Positions 1-8,747 are shown, numbered from the stretch's first letter. The stretch: 21,131 nucleotides of DNA from Spirochaetia bacterium UBA5550 (GCA_002425885.1 DINC01000271.1:1-21131); one strand, 5' to 3'. The notes: a model not told the origin generated them from the letters alone. Made by a program: numbers and translations.

Positions 1-1
1 G

Positions 2-985
2 AATGTAAGCAGGCTCGAAAAAAACAACGATATAAACGGGCTTCTTAAATGCCTTGAGAGCAGTAATGAAGATACAAGATACAGCGCATTTGTGGCCCTT
101 GCTCATGGCAAAGAGATAACCGGGGAGGTTTCCGCTAAACTTAAAAATATGGTGCATGACCCTGACCCCTGGGTGAGAACCCTTGCGGTTCTTAAGTTTG
201 CGGAACTCGGTGACAAGGGGGTCTCAGATTCACTTCTTGACATCATGGATGAGGGTTCTGTTAATAACAGGATTGAACTTATGAAAATCATAGCATCCCG
301 GGGAGCAACCGAGGATCCGGGGATACTTCAGTCAGTTGTAATCGCTCTTGGCGACAGAAAAGAGGTGGTTAAAATGGCTGCGATTAAAGCTGCTGCAGCT
401 ACAAAGAGCAGACATCTGATGCAGTACCTTGGCGATCTGCTCCATTCGAAACACCACAAGGTCAGGATGAAAACTGCAAGGGCTCTTCATGATATAGGAG
501 GTGAAGTTAGTGCTGATTATCTTATCGGGCTCCTGGCGGACAAAAATGAAGATGTACAGACTCTTGCAAGATCTTTTCTCTCTGTAATGGAAATTGATTA
601 TGTTAAGAAAGCTCTGTATGATGCGGACTTCAGGAATCTCATCGCAGGTATTGGGGGCAGGGTGCCTGAACGTGAAAAAACAGCACAAAGGATCGGCGCT
701 GAGAAGATCAGGGAGGGATTACCTCTTCTGCACAGGGCTTGCAGGGATAAGTACAAGGGTGTGAGAATTGCAGCGCTTAAATCGATGTCTGTATTTAAAG
801 AGCAGGCTTCAATTGAATTCGCCGAAAAACTGCTGGGTGATAAATTCTATGATGTCCGGATGGAGGCGCTTCATACCCTTTCTGCAATAGGGGGTATCCG
901 CGCTGAAAAGGCTATGGGCATCGCACTGCACGACGGCAGTAAAGAGGTCAGGGAACTTGCGGAGAGGATACTTAATGTGAAATAA
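2..985 (+). CDS. HEAT-repeat protein, 5' end outside window
   Basis: The reading frame is open from base 2 without a stop, so the GTG at 92 is internal and the true start lies left of the window. The 327 visible residues are almost entirely paired amphipathic helices of about 30 residues. Recurring patterns such as DPDPWVRTLAVLKFAELG, DKFYDVRMEALHTLSAIGG and SKHHKVRMKTARALHDIGG are the D-x-VR-x-x-A signature of HEAT/PBS-lyase-like repeats. Such solenoids are scaffolds for protein-protein contacts; no catalytic motif is visible. There is no signal peptide or membrane segment in the visible part, but the missing N-terminus could carry one. The gene ends TAA two bases from the convergent mgtE stop. 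The specific partner or role cannot be told from sequence. Confidence 0.85.
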   Translation, partial: NVSRLEKNNDINGLLKCLESSNEDTRYSAFVALAHGKEITGEVSAKLKNMVHDPDPWVRTLAVLKFAELGDKGVSDSLLDIMDEGSVNNRIELMKIIASRGATEDPGILQSVVIALGDRKEVVKMAAIKAAAATKSRHLMQYLGDLLHSKHHKVRMKTARALHDIGGEVSADYLIGLLADKNEDVQTLARSFLSVMEIDYVKKALYDADFRNLIAGIGGRVPEREKTAQRIGAEKIREGLPLLHRACRDKYKGVRIAALKSMSVFKEQASIEFAEKLLGDKFYDVRMEALHTLSAIGGIRAEKAMGIALHDGSKEVRELAERILNVK

Positions 986-987
986 AA

Positions 988-2367
988 TTACAGAAGCTTC
1001 CCGCCAAGAAGCAGCTGCGCTATACTGAAATAGAGAATTAACCCTGTGACGTCAACTATGGTAGCCACAAATGGCGCTGAGGATGTCGCAGGGTCCAGCT
1101 TAAGCCTCTTTAATAAAAGAGGGAGCATTGACCCTGAAAGAGTCCCCCACATAACAACACCTATAAGAGAGAACATAACAACAAATCCGATACTGAGCCA
1201 GTAAGGGCCATAGATGCCGCTTATAGACTGCCACAGCCATATTCTGATAAAACCGATACTCCCCAGTATAAAACCCAGGATAAAACCGGAGATGAGTTCC
1301 CTTTTCATTATCTTCCACCAGTCACTGAACCCGAACTCCTTCAGCGCAAGGCCCCGGATAATAAGTGAAGTAGCCTGTGAGCCTGAGTTACCACCGCTTG
1401 AAATAATCAGAGGTACAAATAGCGCCAGTACAACTGCTTTGGAAATGTCCCCTTCAAAATGGCTCATTGCTGATGCTGTGAGCATCTCCCCGAAAAAAAG
1501 GACTATAAGCCAGATTGCTCTCTTCCTGATGAGGTCAAATACTGATGTCTGCATGTATGAGTCATCCAGTGCCTCGATACCGCCTATCTTGTGGATATCC
1601 TCGGTTGTCTCCTCTTCGGCGACTTCGAGTATGTCATCAATGGTTACTATACCGATGAGACAGCCGTCATTGTCAATAACGGGGAGCGCGTAGCAGTCGT
1701 ACTTTCTGAAAATATTAACAGCGATCTCCTGGTCGTCTGTTGCATTCAGTGACGGGAATTTATAGTCCATCAGTTTTGCTATCTGCTTTTGCGGAGGCGA
1801 GAGGAGTATCTGACGGATCGTGAGATCGTCCACAAGTTTGCCATCTTCATCTATTACATATATTACATCAAGGGTTTCACTGTCTTTCCCGTATTTTCTG
1901 ATCTTTTCAAGAACATCTTCAATTGTTACATCCTCTTTTACAGAGATATACTCCGGAGTCATAAGTCGTCCGACGCTCTCTTCCGGATAACCGAGAAGCG
2001 TTCTTGCAATCTCCCGCTCCTCCTTTGAAAGAAGCGAAAGCATATTCTTTACAACTGAATGGGGGAGCTCTTCAAAGAGCGATGTACGGTCGTCAGGGGA
2101 GAGGTCGTTAATAATTGCCGCGATCTCTTTATTCCCCATGGATTCAAGGATAATCTTCTGAGACTCAACAGAGAGGTATTCAAATACAGGTGTTGTCAGC
2201 TTTTTCGGGAGGAATCTGAAAACTACAAACTGGGTGTCTTCAGGAAGGTCAGATATAAGCTCTGCAAGGTCAGCAGGGTGCCATTCACTCATTATCTCTT
2301 TCAGAGTTCTGAAATCTTTTGCTTCAATAAGTTCAAGTATTTCAGGGAGTAAAAGTGTTCCAAACAT
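988..2367 (-). CDS. mgtE: Magnesium transporter MgtE
   Basis: The 459-residue protein has the full MgtE layout: a cytoplasmic superhelical N domain (about 15-130), two CBS domains (about 136-255) and a C-terminal five-helix membrane domain from about residue 281. Diagnostic membrane motifs are SSGGNSGSQATSLIIRGLAL (about 324-343) and APFVATIVDVTG (431-442); Asp439 matches the pore Asp that binds Mg2+ in the Thermus protein. In this family the N and CBS domains sense cytosolic Mg2+ and gate the homodimeric inner-membrane channel. The start is supported by GGAGG six bases upstream of ATG. No M-box riboswitch was recognised upstream. The gene is convergent with the HEAT-repeat gene, with a two-base gap. 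Length is normal for the family (about 450). Confidence 0.95.
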   Translation of the reverse strand: MFGTLLLPEILELIEAKDFRTLKEIMSEWHPADLAELISDLPEDTQFVVFRFLPKKLTTPVFEYLSVESQKIILESMGNKEIAAIINDLSPDDRTSLFEELPHSVVKNMLSLLSKEEREIARTLLGYPEESVGRLMTPEYISVKEDVTIEDVLEKIRKYGKDSETLDVIYVIDEDGKLVDDLTIRQILLSPPQKQIAKLMDYKFPSLNATDDQEIAVNIFRKYDCYALPVIDNDGCLIGIVTIDDILEVAEEETTEDIHKIGGIEALDDSYMQTSVFDLIRKRAIWLIVLFFGEMLTASAMSHFEGDISKAVVLALFVPLIISSGGNSGSQATSLIIRGLALKEFGFSDWWKIMKRELISGFILGFILGSIGFIRIWLWQSISGIYGPYWLSIGFVVMFSLIGVVMWGTLSGSMLPLLLKRLKLDPATSSAPFVATIVDVTGLILYFSIAQLLLGGKLL

Positions 2368-2580
2368 ACAGCCCCTCCGGAATATAGAAAACAGCGGACA
2401 ATAACAGCATCATGTTTTATCGGTATAGAAAGCAAGGATATTATTTCTGCTGCTGAAACTTTATTATTCGCCACCGTTCTAATTTAAAATTAAATGTCAT
2501 CCTGTGGTGTAAGTCAAAATATATTTACTAAGGGAGACTATCAAATCTGAAGGAAGGCGTAGAGGCCGGCAGGCAGAAAC

Positions 2581-2617
2581 AAAAAAAGGCTCTATGCCAC
2601 TGCATAAGGAGCCTTTT
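2581..2617 (-). terminator. Intrinsic terminator of the small Cys-protein gene
   Basis: A two-part hairpin: outer stem AAAAGGCTC/GAGCCTTTT (2584-2592 with 2609-2617), inner stem TATGC/GCATA, and a four-base loop. On the minus strand it runs directly into seven T (2587-2581). The plus-strand side has only four T inside the stem, so it serves the minus strand. It lies about 50 bases past the stop of the 2668-2841 gene and upstream of mgtE, separating the two. Confidence 0.7.
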
Positions 2618-2655
2618 CTGCTTCAGTTTATGGAATCGGGATTAAACCCGTCCAT

Positions 2656-2692
2656 AAAAAATTATAGTCAGCTGACTTTTCTTTTGTCAGCT
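2656..2692 (-). terminator. Weaker stem-loop over the stop codon of the small gene
   Basis: A seven-base stem AGCTGAC/GTCAGCT (2670-2676 with 2686-2692) with a nine-base loop overlaps the last codons and stop of the 57-residue gene. A run of six T follows on the minus strand at 2661-2656, nine bases beyond the stem. The distance makes it a poor terminator by itself; with the stronger hairpin at 2581-2617 it may be part of a tandem pair or a 3'-end stabiliser. Confidence 0.35.
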
Positions 2693-2841
2693 TTCATTGA
2701 GCATCCGACAACGTATACTGCACCGCCTTCAGCCTGCGTGGTTACGTGCTGCTGGTTCTGTTTCCAGTACTTGCATATTACAAAACCGTGTTTGTAGCTC
2801 ACATGATTGGGGCATTTTAAACATGTTTCAAGCTTAGTCAC
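2668..2841 (-). CDS. Small four-cysteine protein, 57 aa, function unknown
   Basis: A GTG-started frame begins VTKLETCLKCPNHVSYKHGF and ends in a Lys/Arg-rich tail (KADKRKVS). Cysteines 7, 10, 23 and 47 (CX2C-X12-C-X23-C) could hold a zinc ion or a small Fe-S cluster. Support for it being real: GGAG at 2849-2852 with a seven-base spacer to the GTG, hairpins with T-runs right after the stop, and no overlap with other genes. The GTG lies inside ATGTGA, so the apparent ATG is followed at once by a stop and only the GTG frame works; this would make it easy to miss. Upstream on the minus strand is a perfect TTGACA (2937-2932) but with a poor 20-base spacing to CATAAT. No signal peptide or membrane helix. 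I do not recognise the family. Confidence 0.7.
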   Translation of the reverse strand: MTKLETCLKCPNHVSYKHGFVICKYWKQNQQHVTTQAEGGAVYVVGCSMKADKRKVS

Positions 2842-3076
2842 ATTTTTTCTCCGTCAGGATTTTTTTTATTTATACCGGGACATTAAAGATGTCGCCTCTG
2901 ACAGTATTATGTCCTCAAAATAGATTTTTTTTGTCAAGAAAAGAAAAGCAAAAAAAATCCGTTCAGGCGGAAAGGGTAACAGTAATAATCCCCTGAATCA
3001 TGAGTAATATGGAATGGTCGTCATATAATATAATCGCAACAAATAAGAAAAAATTTTGCTAAAATCGTGAAAAATA

Positions 3077-3105
3077 TTGACTTTTAATCTATTATTCGTT
3101 ACTTA
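3077..3105 (+). promoter_or_regulatory. Possible panB-lrp promoter (weak)
   Basis: TTGACT (3077-3082), 17 bases, then TACTTA (3100-3105), ending 28 bases before the panB ATG in a very AT-rich leader. The -35 is good but the -10 is poor, so this is only a candidate. The rest of the 292-base gap between the small Cys gene and panB is A/T-rich with homopolymer runs and shows no other clear element. Confidence 0.25.
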
Positions 3106-3133
3106 AGGTTAATATTATTACGGAGGCAATTCT

Positions 3134-3958
3134 ATGAGCACTATGACCAATACTAAAGCAAAGGCTTTCACAATAAACGATTTCAGAACAAGAAAGGAGC
3201 AGGGTGTCCCTATTACCATGGTTACCTGTTATGAATATTCATTAGCCCGTATAGTTGATGAGACACCGATAGATACAATTCTGGTGGGTGATTCTCTCGG
3301 TAATGTTATTGCAGGGTACGAGACAACCATCCCTGTAACTGTTGAACAGATGATATACCATGCAGAAATTGTTAAGCGCGGCGCTCTCTCCAAGTTTGTT
3401 GTCATTGATATGCCTTTTATGAGTTACCATATATCTGTTGAAGACTCCCTCCGTAATGCAGGCGAGATGATGAAGAAAACCGGCGTGAATGCAGTGAAGC
3501 TTGAAGGTGGTAAGGATTTCTGCCCTGTTGTAAAGGCTCTCACAGCGGCATCGATCCCTGTTATGGGGCACCTGGGGCTCACTCCGCAGTCTGTGCATAA
3601 GCTCGGCGGGTATTCAGTACAGGGGCGCGAAGAGGATAAAAGGAAACAGCTTATTGAGGATGCAATTGCAATTCAGGAAGCGGGAGCATTCTCTCTGGTG
3701 CTGGAGAAAGTCCCGGCTTCACTTGCCACGGAAATTTCGAAGAAACTTTCAATTCCCACAATCGGTATTGGTGCAGGTAACGGATGCGACGGACAGGTTC
3801 TGGTAATAAATGACCTGCTGGGCATGGACCAGGGTTTCCACCCTAAATTTGTGAAAAAGTATGCTGACCTCTACACTATTTCAAAGAATGCACTTGAATC
3901 TTACGACAGCGAAGTGAAGGGGAGGAGTTTCCCTGATAAGGAACACTCATACGAGTAG
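3134..3958 (+). CDS. panB: 3-methyl-2-oxobutanoate hydroxymethyltransferase (ketopantoate hydroxymethyltransferase)
   Basis: PanB transfers a hydroxymethyl group from 5,10-methylene-tetrahydrofolate to 2-oxoisovalerate to give ketopantoate, the first committed step of pantothenate and CoA synthesis, in the cytoplasm. All family signatures are present: VGDSLGNVIAGY, IDMPF, VKLEGG, GHLGLTPQSVHKLGGY and IGIGAGNGCDGQVLV. Expected metal and substrate residues are Asp53, Asp92, Lys122, Glu124 and the catalytic Glu191. The 274-residue length is typical. GGAGG lies nine bases before the ATG. The next gene, an Lrp-type regulator, starts seven bases after the stop, so the two are probably co-transcribed. 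panC and panD, frequent neighbours elsewhere, are not here. Confidence 0.96.
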   Translation: MSTMTNTKAKAFTINDFRTRKEQGVPITMVTCYEYSLARIVDETPIDTILVGDSLGNVIAGYETTIPVTVEQMIYHAEIVKRGALSKFVVIDMPFMSYHISVEDSLRNAGEMMKKTGVNAVKLEGGKDFCPVVKALTAASIPVMGHLGLTPQSVHKLGGYSVQGREEDKRKQLIEDAIAIQEAGAFSLVLEKVPASLATEISKKLSIPTIGIGAGNGCDGQVLVINDLLGMDQGFHPKFVKKYADLYTISKNALESYDSEVKGRSFPDKEHSYE

Positions 3959-3965
3959 GTGAGCC

Positions 3966-4433
3966 GTGTCTGAAAAACGCAACATAGATGAACTTGACTC
4001 GAATATAATCGCCATTCTGCAGAAGGACGGCAGGACCAGCAACACGGATATCGCGAAGCTGCTGGATGTCTCAGAAGCCACTATACGGGGCAGGGTTAAA
4101 CGGCTTACAGAGGATGAGATAATACAGATTGTTGCTGTAAGCAATCCCCTGAAGTTAGGCTTCGAGATTACCGGCGACCTGTATATCACTGTTGACATGA
4201 AGAAGATGGAGCATGTTATCAGTAAACTCCGGGAGTTTCGGGAGCTATGGTATATTGTTGCAACAACAGGGAGATTCAATATTAATGCGGAGTTTGTTGT
4301 GCGGGACCTTGATGCGCTGAACGACCTTGTGTACAGCAGGTTAAGTCATATCGACGGTATTGAGCAGATTGAAACATCGGTTATAATGAAGTATATCAAG
4401 CGGAGATACGATTTCGGTACTCCGCTTGAGTAA
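3966..4433 (+). CDS. Lrp/AsnC-family transcriptional regulator
   Basis: The 155-residue protein has an N-terminal AsnC winged helix-turn-helix (about 8-60: LDSNIIAILQKDGRTSNTDI, then DVSEATIRGRVKRL) and a C-terminal RAM/AsnC ligand-binding domain (about 70-148: GDLYITVDMKK, then VATTGRFNINAEFVV and IETSVIMKYIKRRY). Proteins of this family form dimers to octamers and respond to amino acids or related metabolites. The start is GTG at 3966, seven bases after the panB stop, with AGGTGA overlapping the panB stop region, which suggests translational coupling. Pairing with panB makes a 2-oxo acid or branched-chain amino acid a reasonable effector, but that is inference. The stop is two bases from the convergent acyltransferase stop. 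Confidence 0.9.
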   Translation: MSEKRNIDELDSNIIAILQKDGRTSNTDIAKLLDVSEATIRGRVKRLTEDEIIQIVAVSNPLKLGFEITGDLYITVDMKKMEHVISKLREFRELWYIVATTGRFNINAEFVVRDLDALNDLVYSRLSHIDGIEQIETSVIMKYIKRRYDFGTPLE

Positions 4434-4435
4434 AT

Positions 4436-5329
4436 TTATTTTTTTTCCAGGTGAGATTCGATCAGCTTATCTTTCTTCTTCCAGATTCCGTTAAGCCATT
4501 CATTGAATTCCGCCTGGAACTGTTTATCGTCGATATCTGCATTGACGAATTTATCAGGGATAAGCATTGTTTCAACAAACACATCAATCTTCCGTATTCT
4601 TCCGCATAAAAAATCCCACATGGTTCCTGCACCTTCCGGGTAGACAATTGTCATGTTGAGCAGCTTGTGAATTTTATCACCCATGGCGGATATGGTGAAG
4701 GATATTCCCCCTGCTTTAGGCTTGAGAAGATGTTTGTACGGAGATTTCTGCGCGTCATGTTTCTCTTTAGTGAATCGTGTTCCTTCAGGGAAGGTCATGA
4801 CTGTAACATAATCAGTCTTGAATTTTTCGCAGGCTTTCCGGGTGATTTCAATATCTTTACCTTTGAGAGAGGGGTTCTTCGCTACCTCCTCTTTCGTATA
4901 ACGCTTCATAAACGGAAAATCCAGCGCCCACCATGCAAGGCCCATTATTGGAACCCATATAAGCTCTTTCTTCAGAAAGAATTTTATGTAAGGTATTTTG
5001 CCGTAAAGGACTTTCTGAAGTATAATAATGTCTACCCATGACTGGTGGTTTGATATTACAAGGTACCAGTCGTTTTTGTTGAGCTTTTCAGTTCCCTGAA
5101 TATTCCATTCAACAGGGAAGGCGAGGTGAATTACATAGGAATTCAGAAAGACCCAGTTGTTTGCTACTCTTACAAGGACCTTGCCGATAACTCTTCTCCA
5201 CCATGGTATCGGGATTATGAATTTGATAAAAGCAAGCGGGAATAGCTGTATTGCGCAGAATAGCGTGTTTAGTATAAGCAATGTAAGCATAAAAACAGCG
5301 GTGAATCTTGGAGGGAGATATCGGTGCAT
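4436..5329 (-). CDS. YihG-like lysophospholipid acyltransferase (PlsC/LPLAT superfamily)
   Basis: The 297-residue protein has an N-terminal hydrophobic segment (about 10-40) and the LPLAT acyltransferase core. Motif I is NHQSWVD (His95, Asp100, catalytic), motif III is FPEGTRF (180-186), and between them ELIWVPIMGLAWWALDFPFM is characteristic of the E. coli YihG type rather than short PlsC. Such enzymes transfer an acyl chain to lysophosphatidic acid or a related lysolipid at the inner membrane. The ATG at 5329 has only a weak AG-rich site (AAAGAGA, about ten bases upstream). It lies downstream of recQ on the same strand with a 95-base gap that holds no recognisable element. The exact acceptor is unknown. 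Confidence 0.88.
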   Translation of the reverse strand: MHRYLPPRFTAVFMLTLLILNTLFCAIQLFPLAFIKFIIPIPWWRRVIGKVLVRVANNWVFLNSYVIHLAFPVEWNIQGTEKLNKNDWYLVISNHQSWVDIIILQKVLYGKIPYIKFFLKKELIWVPIMGLAWWALDFPFMKRYTKEEVAKNPSLKGKDIEITRKACEKFKTDYVTVMTFPEGTRFTKEKHDAQKSPYKHLLKPKAGGISFTISAMGDKIHKLLNMTIVYPEGAGTMWDFLCGRIRKIDVFVETMLIPDKFVNADIDDKQFQAEFNEWLNGIWKKKDKLIESHLEKK

Positions 5330-5424
5330 TTAAGTTATTCTCTCTTTTTTTTTATAGATTAAAGGCTAAAATTAAAGACATTTTCATGGTGATAAAAGTT
5401 GCAATTTTTTATGTGAGAAATCTA

Positions 5425-7596
5425 TTATTCTTTGCTCAGATAAAAAAGCCTGCACACTTCAAGTGTTTCGTAATCCGCCGCTCCCCCTAACTCAAGAAAA
5501 ACAGGTTTAAGATACTCTGTACTGTGCTTTTCAAAGGCTGCTGTTATTGCCCGGAGTAAATCATCATCAGCCGGGAGCAGTGAGCGTAAACCATCGGCTT
5601 TAATAGTGTACCCCTCCTGCACATACTTAAACAGGTTGGATAAAACTGTTTTAAGTGTTATACCTTCATTCTCTACCAGTTCAGAGGCTGAGATACCGGA
5701 GTTATACATCCCGCCTATCTGAATATGTCTTGGTGTTTTAAGGTATTCACGCGGTTTCTGCTCAACCGGTGCAATTTTCACTTCTGTAATATCTTTGTCT
5801 GTGCAGTATCCACGCACAACAGCGATGATAACGTCCCCGTATTTCTGAAGTTTATTGCTCCCTATGCCGTGTACCTGAATAAGGGATTCGTGACTCTGCG
5901 GATATGCTGATGCAATTGCCATGAGTGTTTTGTCAGAAAAAATTATATACGGCGGAACATTTTCCTCTGCCGCAAGTACTCTTCTTTTTTCCCGCAGGAG
6001 TTCAAAGAGTTCCATGTCATAATCATCTCCCGCTGCGGCAGATTTTCTCTCCGGTTTACTTTCGATCAGGGTGCCGGTAATTATCTCTTCACTCTTCATC
6101 ACGCGGTAGCCTTTATCCGTGATTTTCAGCTCACCGAAACTCTCCATATCCTGAACAAGAAGACCGTTCCTGATGAACTGCCGCCCTAAATTCTGCCATG
6201 AACTTTTTGAAATATCTTTGCCGATACCGTAAGTTGAAAGAGTGTTGTGCTGAAAATCCTCAATTTTTTTTGACTTTGACCCGCGCAGAATATCAATGAT
6301 GTGCCCCGCGCCGAATCTCTCACCTGTGCGTTTTACGCATGAAAGAAACATCTGCGCCTGTATGGTAATGTCATCGTTCACAGCAGGTGGAGAGATACAG
6401 TTGTCGCACATCCCGCAGTTCGCGGTACTATACTCCTCTCCAAAATATGTTATTAAAGGGATTCGCCTGCATGAAGCTGAATCCGCGTAATCCGTCATTG
6501 CACTGAGTTGGGCCTCGGCAGCTCTCCTTTCTGTTCCATCTGTTTTTTCTTTTATGAAAAATCTGATTTTATGCACATCAGAGTAGCTGTAAAGGAGCAG
6601 ACAGGTTGAGTTCACTCCGTCGCGTCCGGCGCGGCCTGTTTCCTGGTAGTATGCCTCGATGCTTTTGGGGAGATCGAAATGAATTACAAAGCGTACATTT
6701 GTTTTGTGTATCCCCATACCGAATGCGATTGTTGCAACTATTATCTGCACTTTGTCTTTAAGAAAGAGATCCTGATTTTCCCGCCTCTCCTGATCTGATA
6801 GTCCTGCATGATATGGTTTCACAGAGTAACCATGCTTTTTAAGACTGAGATATAACCGGTCAACACTGTCCCGGGAAAACGCGTAGATTATCCCGGATTC
6901 ATTTTTATGCTCATCAAGAAAATCCAGAGTCTGCTGAAGGGGATTGTTTTTTTGTATTACACGATAGAGGAGGTTCCCCCTGTTGAAGCTTGCTATAAAT
7001 GTGGATGATACTTTCAGTTCAAGTGATTTTCTTATATCTTCACGCACTCTCTCAGTTGCTGTAGCAGTGAGAGCTATACATACTGCACCGGGGAATCTCT
7101 TCCTCACCTGCGCAATCATCCTGTATTCAGGCCTGAAGTCGTGACCCCATTCCGAGATGCAGTGCGCCTCATCAATGGCAAAACAGTCAACCTGTACAGA
7201 TGTGAGTAGAGCAAGTATTTCATTTTTTAGAAGAGTCTCCGGCGCCACATACAGCAGTTTTACTTTTCTGTTTCTTATGAGATTCATGTTCTCTGTATAT
7301 TCATCTCTTGCCAGGGAACTGTTCAGCAGCAGTGCCTCAATCCCGAGATATTTCATCTGGTCAACCTGGTCTTTCATAAGGGAGATCAGCGGTGACACAA
7401 CAACAGTGAGCCCCTCAAATATAAGGGAGGGAACCTGGTAGCAGATCGATTTCCCTCCCCCTGTGGGCATGATAACAAGGGCATCTTTTTTATTGAGTAC
7501 AGATGCTATTATATCCTCCTGAAGAGGGCGGAAGGTATCGTATCCGAAAATGTTTTTTAATATTACCGACGCCTGGTTTAGAATATCATTCTGCAT
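5425..7596 (-). CDS. recQ: ATP-dependent DNA helicase RecQ
   Basis: The 723-residue protein is a 3'-5' superfamily 2 helicase of the RecQ family acting in recombination and fork repair. Domains in order: two RecA-like lobes with Walker A TGGGKS (45-50), DEAH (142-145) followed by the RecQ-specific aromatic-rich loop CISEWGHDFRP, and motif VI QETGRAGRD (318-326); a zinc-binding region with Cys376, Cys394, Cys397 and Cys400; a winged-helix RQC domain (about 408-505); an HRDC domain (about 526-598); and a C-terminal helical HTH-like extension (about 610-723) seen in longer bacterial RecQ proteins. ATG at 7596 is preceded by AAGGAGAT with a good spacer. All catalytic motifs are intact. Confidence 0.96.
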   Translation of the reverse strand: MQNDILNQASVILKNIFGYDTFRPLQEDIIASVLNKKDALVIMPTGGGKSICYQVPSLIFEGLTVVVSPLISLMKDQVDQMKYLGIEALLLNSSLARDEYTENMNLIRNRKVKLLYVAPETLLKNEILALLTSVQVDCFAIDEAHCISEWGHDFRPEYRMIAQVRKRFPGAVCIALTATATERVREDIRKSLELKVSSTFIASFNRGNLLYRVIQKNNPLQQTLDFLDEHKNESGIIYAFSRDSVDRLYLSLKKHGYSVKPYHAGLSDQERRENQDLFLKDKVQIIVATIAFGMGIHKTNVRFVIHFDLPKSIEAYYQETGRAGRDGVNSTCLLLYSYSDVHKIRFFIKEKTDGTERRAAEAQLSAMTDYADSASCRRIPLITYFGEEYSTANCGMCDNCISPPAVNDDITIQAQMFLSCVKRTGERFGAGHIIDILRGSKSKKIEDFQHNTLSTYGIGKDISKSSWQNLGRQFIRNGLLVQDMESFGELKITDKGYRVMKSEEIITGTLIESKPERKSAAAGDDYDMELFELLREKRRVLAAEENVPPYIIFSDKTLMAIASAYPQSHESLIQVHGIGSNKLQKYGDVIIAVVRGYCTDKDITEVKIAPVEQKPREYLKTPRHIQIGGMYNSGISASELVENEGITLKTVLSNLFKYVQEGYTIKADGLRSLLPADDDLLRAITAAFEKHSTEYLKPVFLELGGAADYETLEVCRLFYLSKE

Positions 7597-7721
7597 TATG
7601 ATCTCCTTTTACAAGAATTATAAATACAGAACGATCCTGTTGCGGGATATATTAAATTTTTTTTATGTGAAATTATATTTTTTTGTAAGATCACCGGAGG
7701 CCTGAGCTTCCCTGTATATCG

Positions 7722-8675
7722 TTATTCAACTGTATCTTTCATCTCAAGTGCGCTGAATACAGATGAATAATCACCATTCGGATTCCACGCTACCCAGCCG
7801 CGCGCATCGGTCTCTTCTACAGCTTTAATCTGAAGCTGTACATACTTATCAAGTTTAACTTTTGCATGCTGAATGTTATACGGGAATGCCTGTATATACG
7901 GCTGTACTGCGACTTTACCTTTCTCAACACGGTTGAGTCCCTTAAGAGTTCCCTCTTTTACTGTTTCGCCGGGAGCTGACATCCTCTGTTTGTCACCTGT
8001 GTAGTGGCTGGGGTAGAGCATGGGGTATATGGCGTCCATAAACGGCGCGAAGACTTCGACTTTCTGGCCGATGTAGTCATTCTGATTATATACAATCCTG
8101 CCGAAGAGGTCCGCAGAGAGTTTAACTTTTTTTCCGTCTGTTATCTTTTTGAAATCAGCAAGAAGCGTTTCGATAAAAGCGTATTTCTTTTTAAGAGGGT
8201 AGGGCGCTCCGCCGTCTGCAAATCTGATGTAATCAAGCTGTACTTCGTCAAATCCCGCATCAGCAGATTCAGCAGCAAGTTTGTGGAGAGCCTTAATATG
8301 TGAATCCTGAACTGGAAGTTTTGTTATACCGTCCTGGAAGCAGACCATCCTTGCTGTGACGAAGATATTTTCGCTTTTGAGATAATCGATAACTTTGCTG
8401 TTAACTTTAAATCTGGTACTCCCATAAGAGTGAACATCCATTACAAGCATGTTGATCCCCAGTGGCTTCCCTTTCTCTATAAGCTGTTTCATGAACTCAA
8501 GGCTGCGCCCTTTATGATTGGGGATATAGAGCGCCCGCATAACAGATTTTGCGGGGGCGGATTTATCAGCAGCAAATGTTGTTTTATTCCGGGGAAAACC
8601 GGAAAAAACAGTCAGCATAAGAATCAGAATAAATATGAAGTTATATTTCCCGATGAATATTTTTTTACTTTTCAT
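7722..8675 (-). CDS. Exported DUF4015/COG1306-type putative glycoside hydrolase
   Basis: The 317-residue protein starts with a typical signal sequence: basic MKSKKIFIGKYN, a hydrophobic core of about 12-25, and a likely cleavage near TFA-AD at 35. The rest fits the predicted TIM-barrel glycosidase family DUF4015, with VMDVHS near 79-83, DEVQLDYIRFADGG (143-156), LSADLFG and AIYPMLYPSHY. In that family the DYIRF segment and the conserved acids are thought to line the active site, but the substrate is not established. Location is probably periplasmic or cell-surface. A possible promoter lies at 8719-8747; the ribosome site is weak (AGGCAATAATATA before ATG). No clear terminator follows in the 125 bases before recQ. 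Confidence 0.8.
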   Translation of the reverse strand: MKSKKIFIGKYNFIFILILMLTVFSGFPRNKTTFAADKSAPAKSVMRALYIPNHKGRSLEFMKQLIEKGKPLGINMLVMDVHSYGSTRFKVNSKVIDYLKSENIFVTARMVCFQDGITKLPVQDSHIKALHKLAAESADAGFDEVQLDYIRFADGGAPYPLKKKYAFIETLLADFKKITDGKKVKLSADLFGRIVYNQNDYIGQKVEVFAPFMDAIYPMLYPSHYTGDKQRMSAPGETVKEGTLKGLNRVEKGKVAVQPYIQAFPYNIQHAKVKLDKYVQLQIKAVEETDARGWVAWNPNGDYSSVFSALEMKDTVE

Positions 8676-8718
8676 TATATTATTGCCTGTTATGGAATTG
8701 CTGAATCAATTATTGTGT

Positions 8719-8747
8719 TCATTATTCAGGGGCTTATTGTGTGTCAA
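8719..8747 (-). promoter_or_regulatory. Possible promoter of the DUF4015 gene
   Basis: On the minus strand a perfect TTGACA (8747-8742) is followed after 17 bases by TAATGA (8724-8719), about 44 bases before the ATG at 8675. The -35 is consensus and the spacing ideal, but the -10 is weak. Confidence 0.3.

Noticed and set aside
1214..1693. 159-codon plus-strand frame opposite mgtE
   Set aside because: It lies wholly antisense to a conserved gene, is Ser/Ile/Pro-rich as expected for a shadow frame, and has no domain.
2368..2580. Possible Mg2+-sensing M-box riboswitch ahead of mgtE
   Set aside because: I could not recognise the conserved M-box helices; a covariance-model search (Rfam M-box) would settle it.
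2950..2971. Minus-strand hairpin TCCG/CGGA followed by eight T, looking like a terminator
   Set aside because: The stem is only four bases, and no minus-strand gene lies upstream of it; an unseen small RNA cannot be excluded.
7617..7622. TATAAT upstream of recQ as a promoter
   Set aside because: A consensus -10 is present on the minus strand, but no acceptable -35 lies 16-18 bases upstream, so I did not call it.
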